Shown one piece after another: positions 56,801 through 64,000 of a stretch of 64,000 nucleotides of DNA. The DNA comes from Brachypterus glaber. Lineage: Eukaryota; Arthropoda; Insecta; Coleoptera; Kateretidae. Where the stretch lies: assembly GCA_958510825.1 (NCBI GenBank), contig OY294052.1, positions 3,679,816 to 3,743,815 on the forward strand. Reading direction: 5' to 3'. A program made the translations under genes and the position numbers. Position 1 is the first letter of the stretch. Each line of letters starts with the position of its first letter. Below the pieces are notes generated by a model that saw only the letters and a list, made by a program, of their open reading frames with translations, did no database searches and was not told the DNA's origin.

Positions 56801-59800
56801 ATACGTATTGCGGTATATTTTTAACCGCGAGGACAAAATCACTAGCCAATTATTATGTCAGATATGTGGAATTTCATTCATTTTAATATACTACTATAAA
56901 AACTATCCAAAGGTTAAAAGATACAATCACAAAAATTAAGAAAATGGATCAGTAAAGTCTGAAACAAGCCATCATGATATATTTTGCACTCTTCCGAGTA
57001 TCAATGAAAGTCTCGACGAAAGTATTGCCTATGAATTATCTCCGTGATTACAGGAGATAATTATCTTAAGACGTCTTATCATAAGAGATAGCCTTTTCAG
57101 AGCACCGTATAGATGAGCTATACCCAGTCCGCACATATATGGATGCAACATGGTAAAGAAAGATTTTTTAGGTAACAAGTGCCATATTACATGAGACATA
57201 ACATACATATGTATGCTACATAACATGCCCTATAACAGAAAGATTTTTTACGTTACATGTGCCATATTACATAAGATGTAACATACCTATGTATGATACA
57301 TAACATGCAATATTGCATGTTATGTATCATATACATGGTACGAGAACATACACGATACATAAAATGTTATGAATTCAATACTAAATATGGCGTCTATATT
57401 ATTTTAATTTTTATAGGTTAGAATCACTAATATTCTTAAAATTGTTGTTAATAATAAAAGTTTTACCCTTAAGTAGTAGAAACGCATGTATTTTTAGACA
57501 ACTAAACTGATTTTAGATAATTTTAGACAAAAAATTAAAATATATATATTTTTTTTAAATGATTATTTGCTATTTTTTTTCTAAAAATTGGCTTTTTATG
57601 TGGCCCATGATTTTTAAGCCTGGTAGAAAGTTTGCTTTCACAGTAAAAATGCACATCGTATAAGAATTTTGCCTGATGGATGCTACATATAAAGATATTT
57701 ATATACTTTAATTATTAGGTTTATCAAAAAGACGTAAAAATGTTCACCATGTCTAAATCTATGATGCACTCCATAACAAGCAAAATTCGGAAACGCCTAC
57801 TTTTATTGTTATGTACCTAGTATGTATCTGATATGTAGCATGTTATGTAGCTGATACATAACTTGAGGCGGAATTGTTAAAGTCCAAGGACTATACATGG
57901 GCTATAAAAATTACATGTCTGCAACATCACATAGAACAGTGGTTATGTACCTGCTATGTTCCTGCCATGTATTTGTGTTGACTGGGTAGAAAACACTATT
58001 TTGGCATATTTATTCAAAAATATATCACTTCCGCTCGAACCAAAATTAATTTGTGTACAATTTCAGATTCGCCTTTACAATGATATGGAGATTTCGATAT
58101 TTGCATTGACGGTAAAAAAAATGCATAATTGCGAGGGGTGATAAAAAATATTTGTTCATGGACCTCCCAGATTTTAGATATAAAAATCTACGATTTTTGA
58201 GCTTTTTGGTAAGATTTCTGAAAAGTCTTCGTAATCTTGTCGGAAATTACTGAGGTTTTTCAAGATATTTGAGAGACGTAAAAATTTGCACACGTTTTTC
58301 CCCTGAAATAATTTTTATCCATGACCGTGATTTATAGGCCTATGACTTATAATAAATCACGGGTCTGTAAAAATATACTAAACTGTAAAATAGCCGTGGA
58401 TAAAGTATAGTATTCTACTCGCGTATAATAGCTATTAGTTAATCATTCAGGTGATTACGCCACTTGCCTATCGGCTCGTGTGGTAAAATTTATCCTCATT
58501 GATTAATAGCAATCATCATACGCTCGTTTAATAATACACTATTTAATATCAGCTGAAAACTAGATTTAGTAAAAAAGATAATAATATTATAAATGCGATT
58601 CCAAGCACACAACAATTGTTATTAATAATCCTGTTTCCTGTAAAAATAGTTAAAACTAGAATTAATTTATTCTAAGCCGCTTTTGCATTCATTGCATTGT
58701 AATTTATTATTTACCAGCCAATAAGCCTGTTTTTCAACAGAAAAGCTCATATTTAAGCCCCTGTAGTTTTCAGTAAAGTGCACCATCGCCATTTTTTGTT
58801 AATGTTTTTGTCCCTTTTGAACGGCTTTATTAGTATATTAAATATATAAACATACGTTTTTAGCGCACGAGTAGAAGTTAAGAAAATGAGCCGATTGCGG
58901 CGAGTTTTCTAAAGTACTGTGCGCTAAAAACGTGTTATGAAACGAGTGCTTTATACAATTTTTTCTATTTTGCTCTAAAATTAAAAAAAAAAACTTACAT
59001 TTATATTGACTGATTTAGGGAATAACCAAGCTACAATTTTAACATGGTAAAAATATTCTAAACACAAAATTTTGTAGAAAATTCAACTTTATATATTGAC
59101 ATTTGCACGGAAAACGTCAAGCGATAGGCCACGTCTGTTGGCAACCCAAAAGAACAAAAAGTACAGACCTGTTATGGGCCTATAAGAACACGCAAAATGC
59201 GTGTGATTATGAGCTTATAAGAGTCGCAAAATAGAAAAACTTCTTTAACGAAGCATATATTTTTAACCCCAGCTATAAATTTTAATTCACAGACACAATT
59301 AACATGCAATGTCAATAAATCGATCTAACTTTTTCTCATTAAAAATTAATACCAAATTATAGTCTATAATTTATATAAGGTTATCTAATTATACCCTCTC
59401 AATTTTGGAAGTTGATGTCGGTTGTAGTTACTTATAAGTAAGTATTCTAATGGAGCTCTCTACAACTAGAATTATGAAACAAAAGACGTCTACCCTATCT
59501 CTATCTCATTTGTGCTACACTTTCTAGCCAATCAAATAAATACTGTATTTGTTTTTCATACAACAAATACAGTATTTATTTGGTTGGCCGGAAAGTGTAG
59601 CACTTAGCGACACGAACGAACATAGCTTATGTGAATCTGTAGAATAAGATAATTCTACTAAAATTTAGATGGCGCCAGTAATTTCTTTAATAAAAATACA
59701 CTTTTCGCCCGGCCAAGTAAATATTGTATTTGTTCAACAAAGAACAAATACAGAATTTGTTTGGTTGGGAGTGTATGTATTTCTTCTATCCTTTTTGGGT

Positions 59801-61235
59801 AGAACTTTTGTCCCTGTCTAATCTAACGGGAGAAATCGCTATTCTAATAGAATTTCCGAAAATTTCCCTCAAAAATTATTTTGTATTGTTTATAACAAAA
59901 CAGGGTTGTCAAACCGATAAGTAGAAATTCCCAATACCTAGATATTGGGAATTTCTAGATAGGTACCTATTTCTAGATAGGGGAACGTTCAAGTATTACG
60001 TAACGCAAAATGTACCAAAATTCATACACTTCATACCTCGGTTCTCGCGTTATTCAAGGCTGTATAGGCTAATAGGGGGTGTGTTAGGGGGGTAGCCAAA
60101 ATATGAAATCTCTATAATCTATAATAACGCGAAGTGTATGAATTTTGGTACAATTTTCATTACGTAATACTTGAAAGTTCCCTAGGTACCTATCTATCAA
60201 AACTGAACACAGAAAAAAAAATTCCTTGAACAAAGGACATGTTTCTTTCGATATATTCAAACTCATATCGAGGGTATGGAGTTAAAATCCGATAAGTGAC
60301 AAAGGGAACGTTCAAGTATTACGTGACGCAGATTTTGGTCATTTTGGTATAGACCTTGTGCTGTATAGCATAAAAAGTTGCCGAGTCTGTGGCCTAAAGA
60401 AGCCCGCGGGCCGCGGCAAAGCATCCTATCTATTGTAGGGTGAATGGGGGGTTATCTCTATTCAAAATTACCCTTTTTAGCATATTACACACGTTCTCAC
60501 AAGGATTCATGTCAGGTGAGTTGGCTGGCCAGTTCATTCTTTGAACATTCCTTGCTGTAGCAAATTGTTAAGCCGTCTTGTACGGTGGGGGATGGCTTTA
60601 TCATCCATAAAAATAAAATTATCTCCAATTTCGCCTTGCAATGTAAAAAGATTGGTTAAATAATGTTTTGGGAGTAAATTTTTTACTTGAGAACAGAGGA
60701 GGACATACTTACTGGTTACTAACATCTTGTTTCTCACAAATTTTGTAGAAAGGCTCAGGGACAAAGCTTTTTTTCGGAGGGTGTTTCTGTTTGTTTTGGT
60801 AGGGGCGCCAAGGTGGGTGCCAAATTTTGATTAAAAATTTTTATTTTGGAAAGGCACAAAAATTCTACCCCCCCCCCCCCTCCCAAGAAAATATCCTATC
60901 TACGCGCCTGAATATTTTTTTTACGTTTCAAATTAATTGGGGGACAAAACACAAATTTTGGCGATGTGTAAAACCAAAAACATACCGGAACTATATAAGT
61001 TAGCCAGTTCTTGTGCGCCTTTATGCTGAGGACCCCATCTAGGTCCGACATTCTCGGGCGGCAAACTAGAGACAGGACAGTTTGAGTTTGGGTCATCTTC
61101 GAACATGGAGTTCTCCAGGATTTCTTGCTCTGTTTTCACAGGGGCCAGCAAGTTTGTTGACATCGTCGCCGTCAGTTGATTGTCCAAAACTTGGTTCACC
61201 CGCGGTGAACAACTTAACGGCAACGGCATCGCCAT
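41567..61235 (-). CDS. Kua: Kua/TMEM189, plasmanylethanolamine desaturase (whole gene, 4 exons)
   Basis: Complete 313-residue Kua/TMEM189/PEDS1, the ER-membrane desaturase that makes the vinyl-ether bond of plasmalogens (family knowledge). Exons: 61235-60986, 50160-49949, 49038-48820 and 41827-41567; all joins are GT-AG and in frame. Landmarks: RWGPQHKGAQELANLYSSGK (66-85) as in human; two hydrophobic segments at about 89-110 and 119-138; the His motifs VHWAADSWGS (H138), [14 protein letters not shown] (H163, H164, H173), IHKWSH (H229, H233) and DHHIILPRRHHRIHH (248-261); a third hydrophobic segment near 212-225; and an end GYKPRDDDLKWAKKGT. These histidines are the likely di-iron ligands. 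The N-terminus before RWG is about 65 residues, longer than the roughly 22 in human. The ATG at 61235 (GCTATGG) was taken as start; the frame stays open upstream only from a GTG. Confidence 0.95.
41885..42662. mobile_element. CCC-ended motif-rich element C, in Kua intron 3
   Basis: TIRs CCCAGGTAGCAA and TTGCTACCTGGG. Interior rich in TAACATCACATG, ACGTG and TGTTATT motifs, some in long blocks repeated at both halves (CACATATTAACGTGGCTTTC near 42082 and 42612). Starts 57 bases from Kua exon 4. Confidence 0.8.
42664..42776 (+). repeat. GGAGGAACTC minisatellite, cluster 1
   Basis: Units of 10-11 bases (GGAGGAACTCT/CC) with two inserted TTTGCAAAAAGG segments. Begins directly after element C. Produces overlapping open frames in all three frames. 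Confidence 0.9.
42889..43068 (+). repeat. GGGCGCCAA tandem pair
   Basis: Two units of about 100 bases with GGGCGCCAA, AGAAACCGTCAGG and AACAAAGCTTTTTTT. A related single unit is at 60740-60815. Confidence 0.7.
43133..43220 (+). repeat. GGAGGAACTC minisatellite, cluster 2
   Basis: A second cluster followed by the same sequence as cluster 1 (TACAAATTTCAGACGCGGTC). Confidence 0.85.
43290..43500. repeat. GGACACGTGTCTTTCGA palindrome family, copy 1
   Basis: Inner palindrome AAGTCAATGTCCTTGA..TTAAGGACATTGACTTTGGT. Other copies at 45216-45469 and 45519-45790; end fragment at 60209-60268. Confidence 0.7.
43660..43893 (-). mobile_element. AGTGCTACACTTTCCGGCC family, copy 1
   Basis: Hairpin AACCAAATAAATACTGTATT..AATACAGTATTAATTTGGTT inside a conserved 230-base unit ending at a GAGCTCCATT. 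Other copies 53884-54200 and 59452-59785, in the opposite orientation. Confidence 0.8.
44099..44493. mobile_element. MITE with TCGTCGGCTTACAAGTAAA ends
   Basis: TIRs TCGTCGGCTTACAAGTAAA and complement, TA at both borders. Contains repeated CACTAAGTG/GTGACTTAGTGC motifs. Confidence 0.85.
45216..45469. mobile_element. GGACACGTGTCTTTCGA palindrome family, copy 2
   Basis: Full palindrome from ACACAGGAAAAAAGGATTCC to GAAATCCTTTTTTTCTGTGT. Confidence 0.8.
45519..45790. mobile_element. GGACACGTGTCTTTCGA palindrome family, copy 3
   Basis: Right half intact (ACACGTGTCCTTGGGTCCAG, ending TTTTTCTGCGTA); left end ACACAGAAAAAC diverged. Confidence 0.7.
46085..46437. other. Possible left end of another CCC-type element
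   Basis: CCCGCATAGCACA at 46099 is followed by repeated TTCTTAGAA/TTCTAAGAAT motifs, like the ends of elements B and C. No right end found. Confidence 0.3.
46438..47786. mobile_element. Inverted-repeat element interrupted by a foldback element
   Basis: Outer arms CACTGTAAAAAGTAAACTGA (46438) and complement ending at 47786, including AATGGATAGGAAATCGGAAG on both sides. Element 46702-47556 sits inside. Confidence 0.8.
46702..47556. mobile_element. Foldback element CAGTGCGTGCATTAAG, copy 2
   Basis: Same family, opposite orientation, TA duplication (46700-46701, 47557-47558). It is inserted inside another inverted-repeat element (46438-47786). Confidence 0.88.
47933..48812. mobile_element. CCC-ended motif-rich element D, in Kua intron 3
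   Basis: Ends CCCTGGTAGAA and TTCTACTAGGG. Interior full of AACGTT, including a tandem repeat of about 60 bases (48002-48145) with ATATATAAATCTAAC. Its right end begins at intron position +8 of the Kua exon 3 donor. Confidence 0.78.
48820..49038 (-). CDS. Kua: Kua exon 3
   Basis: Seventy-three codons starting [20 protein letters not shown] and ending FVAMTNQ. Acceptor is TTTTTTTTTCAG and donor CAG|GTAATTA. The donor is followed after seven intron bases by the end of a transposon-like element (47933-48812). Confidence 0.95.
49126..49330 (+). repeat. TTTATCCACGGCCGTGATT repeat, copy 1
   Basis: Shares GTGGATAAAGTATAG, TTCTACTCGCGT and TCATTGATTAATAGCA with 58310-58530. In Kua intron 2. Confidence 0.75.
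49351..49560. mobile_element. Palindrome in Kua intron 2
   Basis: Arms ATGTTATTAATTAGGGCTTA and complement. Inner CTCTTTAAA repeats. Confidence 0.8.
49757..49935. mobile_element. Hairpin MITE (TAAGG..TATCC family), copy 4, in Kua intron 2
   Basis: Same palindrome. Its right end is 14 bases into Kua intron 2 (the exon 2 boundary is 49949). Confidence 0.75.
49949..50160 (-). CDS. Kua: Kua exon 2
   Basis: Acceptor TTTTTTGCAG, then completes a Gly codon and encodes KRMQECICVAIC through ELPIIGK. Donor AAA|GTAAGT. Carries two membrane segments and the first histidine motif HWAAD. Confidence 0.95.
50504..50712. mobile_element. MITE with CAGTGCGATTATAAAGTG ends
   Basis: TIRs CCGTGCGATTATAAAGTG and CACTTTATAATCGCACTG, TA at both borders. 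Near the start of Kua intron 1, left of exon 1. Confidence 0.85.
51550..51794. mobile_element. Nested-hairpin repeat, copy 3
   Basis: Intact hairpin, tail truncated after ATTATCCACTCAAT. In Kua intron 1. Confidence 0.8.
51981..52135 (+). repeat. Tandem pair of a 55-bp unit
   Basis: AATTAAGTTTCTATCTTTTA followed by GGAGATATTGGCCGG occurs at about 51997 and 52087. Confidence 0.8.
52339..52847. mobile_element. MITE, copy 2 of the CTGCCC family
   Basis: Same family and orientation as 2808-3311; the right end is more decayed. In Kua intron 1? No: it lies between exon 2 and exon 1, that is in intron 1. Confidence 0.7.
53408..53577 (-). repeat. Dispersed repeat, copy 2 (inverted)
   Basis: Inverted copy of 9366-9537, about 44 kb away, with CATTCGCGCTCTCTTCTTTC and GATCCGTGCGTCAAACT. 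Confidence 0.75.
53884..54200 (+). mobile_element. AGTGCTACACTTTCCGGCC family, copy 2
   Basis: Starts AATGGAGCTCTCTA, includes the hairpin and continues into a second smaller hairpin around AAATATTGTATTTGTTC. Confidence 0.8.
55701..55898 (-). pseudogene. LINE reverse transcriptase fragment
   Basis: Minus-strand frame reading VKYLGITISNNLKWDKHVKN, followed by LQAVNGHLSLKR. This is the conserved YLGI-x3-LKW-x2-H segment downstream of the catalytic motifs in Jockey-type LINE reverse transcriptases. Only this small piece is visible. Confidence 0.65.
56395..56510. mobile_element. Hairpin element
   Basis: Arms AAATGACGGGTCTGGGCGGG, ACCGGACTTGAGCGG and their complements; short loop ATGAAATTCA. Confidence 0.85.
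57123..57986. mobile_element. CCC-ended motif-rich element E, in Kua intron 1
   Basis: Ends CCCAGTC and GACTGGG with TA outside both. Interior dense in TACATAACATG / CATGTTATGTA motifs and a tandem pair of about 95 bases (57150-57340). No open frame of interest. Confidence 0.7.
58310..58530 (+). repeat. TTTATCCACGGCCGTGATT repeat, copy 2
   Basis: Second copy, somewhat diverged. In Kua intron 1. Confidence 0.75.
58856..58960. repeat. Related GCGCTAAAAA hairpin core
   Basis: Same core as 16253-16345: ACGTTTTTAGCGCACGAGTA, loop with GCCGATTGCGGCGAG, then GTGCGCTAAAAACGTGTTAT. Outer arms not conserved. Confidence 0.75.
59452..59785 (+). mobile_element. AGTGCTACACTTTCCGGCC family, copy 3
   Basis: Same layout as copy 2, about 95 percent alike by eye. 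The 59724-59924 open frame is part of it. Confidence 0.8.
59981..60182. mobile_element. GGGAACGTTC MITE, variant copy
   Basis: Same TIRs with TAG at both borders. The interior is a different palindrome (TGTACCAAAATTCATACACT and complement). Fragments of the family also at 5074-5112, 54367-54415, 60304-60350 and 62342-62410. Confidence 0.8.
60440..60770 (-). pseudogene. Decayed Tc1/mariner-like transposase fragment, second copy
   Basis: Minus-strand reading gives GDNFIFMDDKAIPHRTRRLN, NLLQQGMF, then after a frameshift NWPANSPDMNPCENV and MLKRVILN. Same family as the 26270-26635 copy and broken near the same place. Lies in Kua intron 1, just downstream of exon 1. Confidence 0.75.
60986..61235 (-). 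CDS. Kua: Kua exon 1
   Basis: Eighty-three codons plus one base. Begins MAMPLPLSCSPRVNQVL, a polar acidic linker, then the conserved GPRWGPQHKGAQELANLYSS. Donor TTCCG|GTATG. A second ATG two codons in (61229) is also possible. Confidence 0.88.
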
Positions 61236-61480
61236 AGCTTTTTTTTTCACTGGGTCACTGATCACAGATATTTTTCTTTTTCATACAGTTTTAAAATTAT
61301 ATCATTTTGATTTTTAGCAAGTTTTTATTTTATATTTATTTTGAATTTTGTTCCCATCATGCCAAAGTTGTTTGACGCGACGCGGTTTTCACGCGACTGA
61401 GTATTTGAAGTGAGTCAGTGTGTATACTTTTTGTTTGTTCTATAATTCCGAGCCTCGTGAAATAGTCGTATGTTATCATA
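61236..61480 (-). promoter_or_regulatory. Probable 5' UTR/promoter of Kua
   Basis: Upstream of the Kua ATG. The stretch 61375-61415 is GC-richer (GACGCGACGCGG, CACGCGACTGAGT) than its surroundings. Assigned by position only. Confidence 0.3.
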
Positions 61481-61897
61481 ATATCGATACTGATGCCAAC
61501 AAAATAATAGTTCCACTTATAGGCCTAGGTTCATTAAAACCATAAACGAAAAAAAAAAAAAAAAAATAAAAAAAATCATTTTTTTTTGGCAAAGCTAAAA
61601 CTAAAAAAAAATTGTTTTTACCCCATTTTACCCCTTTACCCCACCTCATTTTTTACCAAAAACAATCCCATATTAGAACTTTGAATAATTAACCTGTGGT
61701 CCAAATTTGAAGTCTTTAGCTCTAAGTGTTCTTCAGTTATCGTGGTCATAAATTACCACAAACCGATAGACCGATTTTTTTTACGGAAATCGTATTTCTT
61801 GGATATAAAACGCCGTTAAACGTAAAAAAGCAATAAAATATTTTAAATATGTACTATTTTAACATTTTTTGTGACTAAAAAAAATCAACCATAACTT

Positions 61898-62182
61898 TCA
61901 ACTTTTCGGTGTTCGAGGAAATTTTTTTCGAGGTAAAAATTTTCGAGGTAATTGCTTGCGAGGTAAATTTTTTCGAGGAAAAGACCCGTACCCGACACCC
62001 CCTACCCTCCTCCATGGATCGTTTCCTTGGAAAGAATACGATAAATTTTCTTGGAGTACTTTTAGTGATCTACCGGAGATAGTGAACACGTTTTTCACCG
62101 ATGATTGTTGGACGACGTCGTACAACCACCTAGTGAAATAAGCGTCGCCGTGGGGCTGAACAGGTGGTGTTTCCGACGCCAT
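61898..62182 (-). CDS. Unidentified open frame, possible first exon
   Basis: Ninety-four codons from an ATG at 62182 in good context (TCAATGGCG). The first 60 residues look coding (balanced composition, GC-richer than surroundings): it begins MASETPPVQPHGDAYFTRWL and includes SVKNVFTISGRSLKVLQENL. A possible donor (GAG|GTAGGG) follows WRR. After that the frame runs into a short repeat giving PRKNLPRKQLPRK, which is unlikely to be protein. I do not recognise the family. It could be the first exon of a gene whose other exons I cannot find, a retrocopy fragment, or chance. Confidence 0.3.
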   Translation of the reverse strand: MASETPPVQPHGDAYFTRWLYDVVQQSSVKNVFTISGRSLKVLQENLSYSFQGNDPWRRVGGVGYGSFPRKNLPRKQLPRKFLPRKKFPRTPKS

Positions 62183-62228
62183 TGATTGGTTGTTCACAAG
62201 AAAATAAACAAAGTATATATACTCATAT

Positions 62229-62336
62229 AATATAATAAACAAAGTATATACTCATATAATATGAGTCATATCGTTGCTAAATTACACTTTAAGTGTAATT
62301 TAGCAGCAATTTGACTCATATTATATGAGTATATGT
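62229..62336. repeat. Hairpin
   Basis: AGTATATACTCATATAATAT..AAATTACACTT pairs with AAGTGTAATTT..ATATTATATGAGTATAT. Confidence 0.85.
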
Positions 62337-62956
62337 ATATTTCAAGTATTCAAGTATTACGTAACGCAAAATTTGGCCATTTTTGACCCCCCCCCCATGT
62401 AACGCGGCGTAACATTTTCATTGTTAAAAAAGTAATCAAATAAACATTTTAAAAGTTTATAATTTTTTAAGTGTTACCTAATATTTTTACTGACACCCAC
62501 TCACTGCAACGCGGCGTAACGTTTTCGAGAAATATCGGCGTTACCTAAAAATCCAAATCAAAAAAAGGTACCTATACCTTTTTTGGTTATAATTATAATT
62601 TCTGCGTATATTTTTTTTCTGTCGGTCTGTCCGATAACTCAGGAACGGTTTTGAACTAAAGACTTCAAATTTGAAACATGGTTTTCCAGTTAGGGCAAAC
62701 TGGGCCGTGGCCGGCCGGCCGTACCGCTGGGTAATTCAACAAAAGTTTTTTTGCAATTTTGGCGAAGGCGCGTTATACCACTTACATAAGTGCTATAGCG
62801 TCGCGACCCATCGCCTTCACAAAACTTAGTATACCTACCTACTTATATGAATCATAAAACAGTAAAAAAAAATGGATGGTATACCTACTAGGAATATTTA
62901 ATTGTTTTTTTAATTTAAATATTATAACATTGCTGCCAATAAAATAATATTTTTTC

Positions 62957-63199
62957 CAACGAACTAATAACTCCTCTTTCTAGAATACGTATACCGTTAA
63001 AATAAAGTATCGCCAACATCTCGGTTTGTTTGTAGGTATATTCAGGCCTGAACAATACCAGTTACCAGTAAATGGCATTGTTGTCTCTGTTAGAACCAAG
63101 ATGTGCGAGTAAGACAGACGAATGTTTATGTTGCCGACGTTTTTTTCAGTTTTAACGAATGAAATGCCTATTCTAGAGAGAAGAGTTATTAGTTCGTTG
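62957..63199. mobile_element. MITE with CAACGAACTAATAACTC ends, copy 2
   Basis: Same family and orientation as 11853-12107. Lacks a short AAACAAATAGT insertion of copy 1. Confidence 0.8.
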
Positions 63200-63294
63200 A
63201 TTTTTTCCCAAACTTATTTTCTCCTAGGTAAGAATGTCCTGCGAAGTTTTTTATGTAAAACGATTTCCGCAAAAAAAAATTTTGTCCGTCGGTC

Positions 63295-63445
63295 GGTGTG
63301 TCAGGGAAAATTTGTGACGACGATAACTCGAAGACGCTTTAAGCTATAGACATCAAACTTGAACCACAAATTCCAAATCCAGAGTTCTCGAATGGGACTG
63401 CGTTTGGTAAAAATCGGGTAAGGGGGTTAAACACATTTTTTTTTT
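63295..63445. repeat. Dispersed CACGATAACTC repeat, copy
   Basis: GACGATAACTCGAAGACGCT, then ACATCAAACTTGAACCACA, as in the copies near 31880 and 61720. Confidence 0.6.
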
Positions 63446-63808
63446 AATAAACGGAGAAGTATCCTACACTTAGGTAAAAGTAATGACAAAAAATATTTTT
63501 GATAAAAATTATACTAATAAAAATTGTGTTCAATATTATGATATAGCGTTAATAATAAGTTATTTATTATTTTAATATAAACTGCGCATTTATCAAATCA
63601 ATATTTGACCCAATTTGTTTTCTTAATAATTAAGCAAAGTCCATTTTAATTAATTATTTATTCCTCGATTTATGCTTAAATTTAATAATTCAATATCGGG
63701 AATTATTGATTTGATAATAATTAAATAATTAATTTAAAATATATATTTATTATTATATAATTAGTTTGCTTAATATTATTGTCAATAATAATAGTAATTA
63801 TATACCAA

Positions 63809-63905
63809 GGTAGAGAAGACATTTTTTATAGTCGACCATATTAAATCCCGAGCTACGTAGCAGCGAGGGATTTCAGGGTGCGAGGCTATAATAGTCTTCT
63901 CTACC
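63809..63905. repeat. Hairpin with GC-rich loop
   Basis: GGTAGAGAAGAC pairs with GTCTTCTCTACC; inner stem AAATCCC..GGGATTT around CGAGCTACGTAGCAGCGAG. Confidence 0.75.
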
Positions 63906-64000
63906 GTAATCTATATATTAGTTTTTTCACTACTAGCACTATTTAACTATTTTTATTCTAACAATAAAATAAATTATTAACAGAAATTATATTTCTTGAA

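Larger units (their letters stand above)
52848..60985 (-). other. Right part of Kua intron 1
   Basis: About 8 kb of intron with the repeats listed individually. A CAGACAGACNG-type microsatellite lies at 55042-55090. The 56658-56939 plus open frame and the 57029-57226 minus frame carry no family signature. Confidence 0.6.

Overview
The window is AT-rich eukaryotic DNA with spliced genes, long introns and a very high load of short inverted-repeat transposons. Protein matches made by eye (drongo/AGFG, FAM122/PABIR, LSm4, Kua/PEDS1) and the repeat types point to an arthropod, most likely an insect. I cannot name the species from sequence alone. There are no prokaryotic features.

Four conserved genes are supported, all on the minus strand. 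From low to high coordinate they are: the first coding exon of an AGFG/drongo-type ArfGAP (19143-19306, rest probably left of the window); a complete three-exon FAM122/PABIR PP2A-B55 inhibitor gene (25102-27518); a complete five-exon LSM4 gene (28742-29995); and a complete four-exon Kua/TMEM189/PEDS1 plasmanylethanolamine desaturase gene (41567-61235), about 19.7 kb long because of introns of 10.8, 0.9 and 7.0 kb. All splice junctions of the three complete genes are GT-AG and the frames join exactly, giving proteins of 268, 142 and 313 residues. A short coding-looking open frame (61898-62182, minus) upstream of Kua is unidentified.

Almost everything else is repeat DNA: foldback elements and MITEs, decayed Tc1/mariner transposase fragments (26270-26635, 60440-60770), LINE reverse-transcriptase fragments (36103-36507, 55701-55898), a piece resembling the N-terminus of a tyrosine-recombinase (Crypton-like) protein (22968-23093), and a TIR element (13190-14571) carrying the last exon of a repeat-encoded protein with a CXC cysteine cluster. 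Target-site duplications can be read for many: TA, TTA/TAG, or 8 bp.

Region by region: 1-19 kb is repeats left of the AGFG exon (probably its first intron). 19.3-25.1 kb is intergenic MITEs and one 0.9 kb foldback element. 25.1-30.0 kb is the compact FAM122-LSM4 pair. 30.0-41.5 kb is intergenic, with a 0.64 kb tandem duplication, a near-perfect palindrome, an array of splice-acceptor-like motifs, an 8-bp-TSD element containing a LINE fragment, and a large foldback element. 41.6-61.2 kb is Kua with repeat-filled introns. 61.3-64 kb is repeats.

The most unusual pattern is a set of five elements whose ends begin 5'-CCC (17141-18019, 19670-20351, 41885-42662, 47933-48812, 57123-57986). Each is about 0.7-0.9 kb, has short TIRs, and has an interior saturated with its own private short palindromic motif. 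Two of them sit at the two edges of Kua intron 3. The genes here do not form a pathway; they are unrelated housekeeping or regulatory genes that happen to be neighbours.
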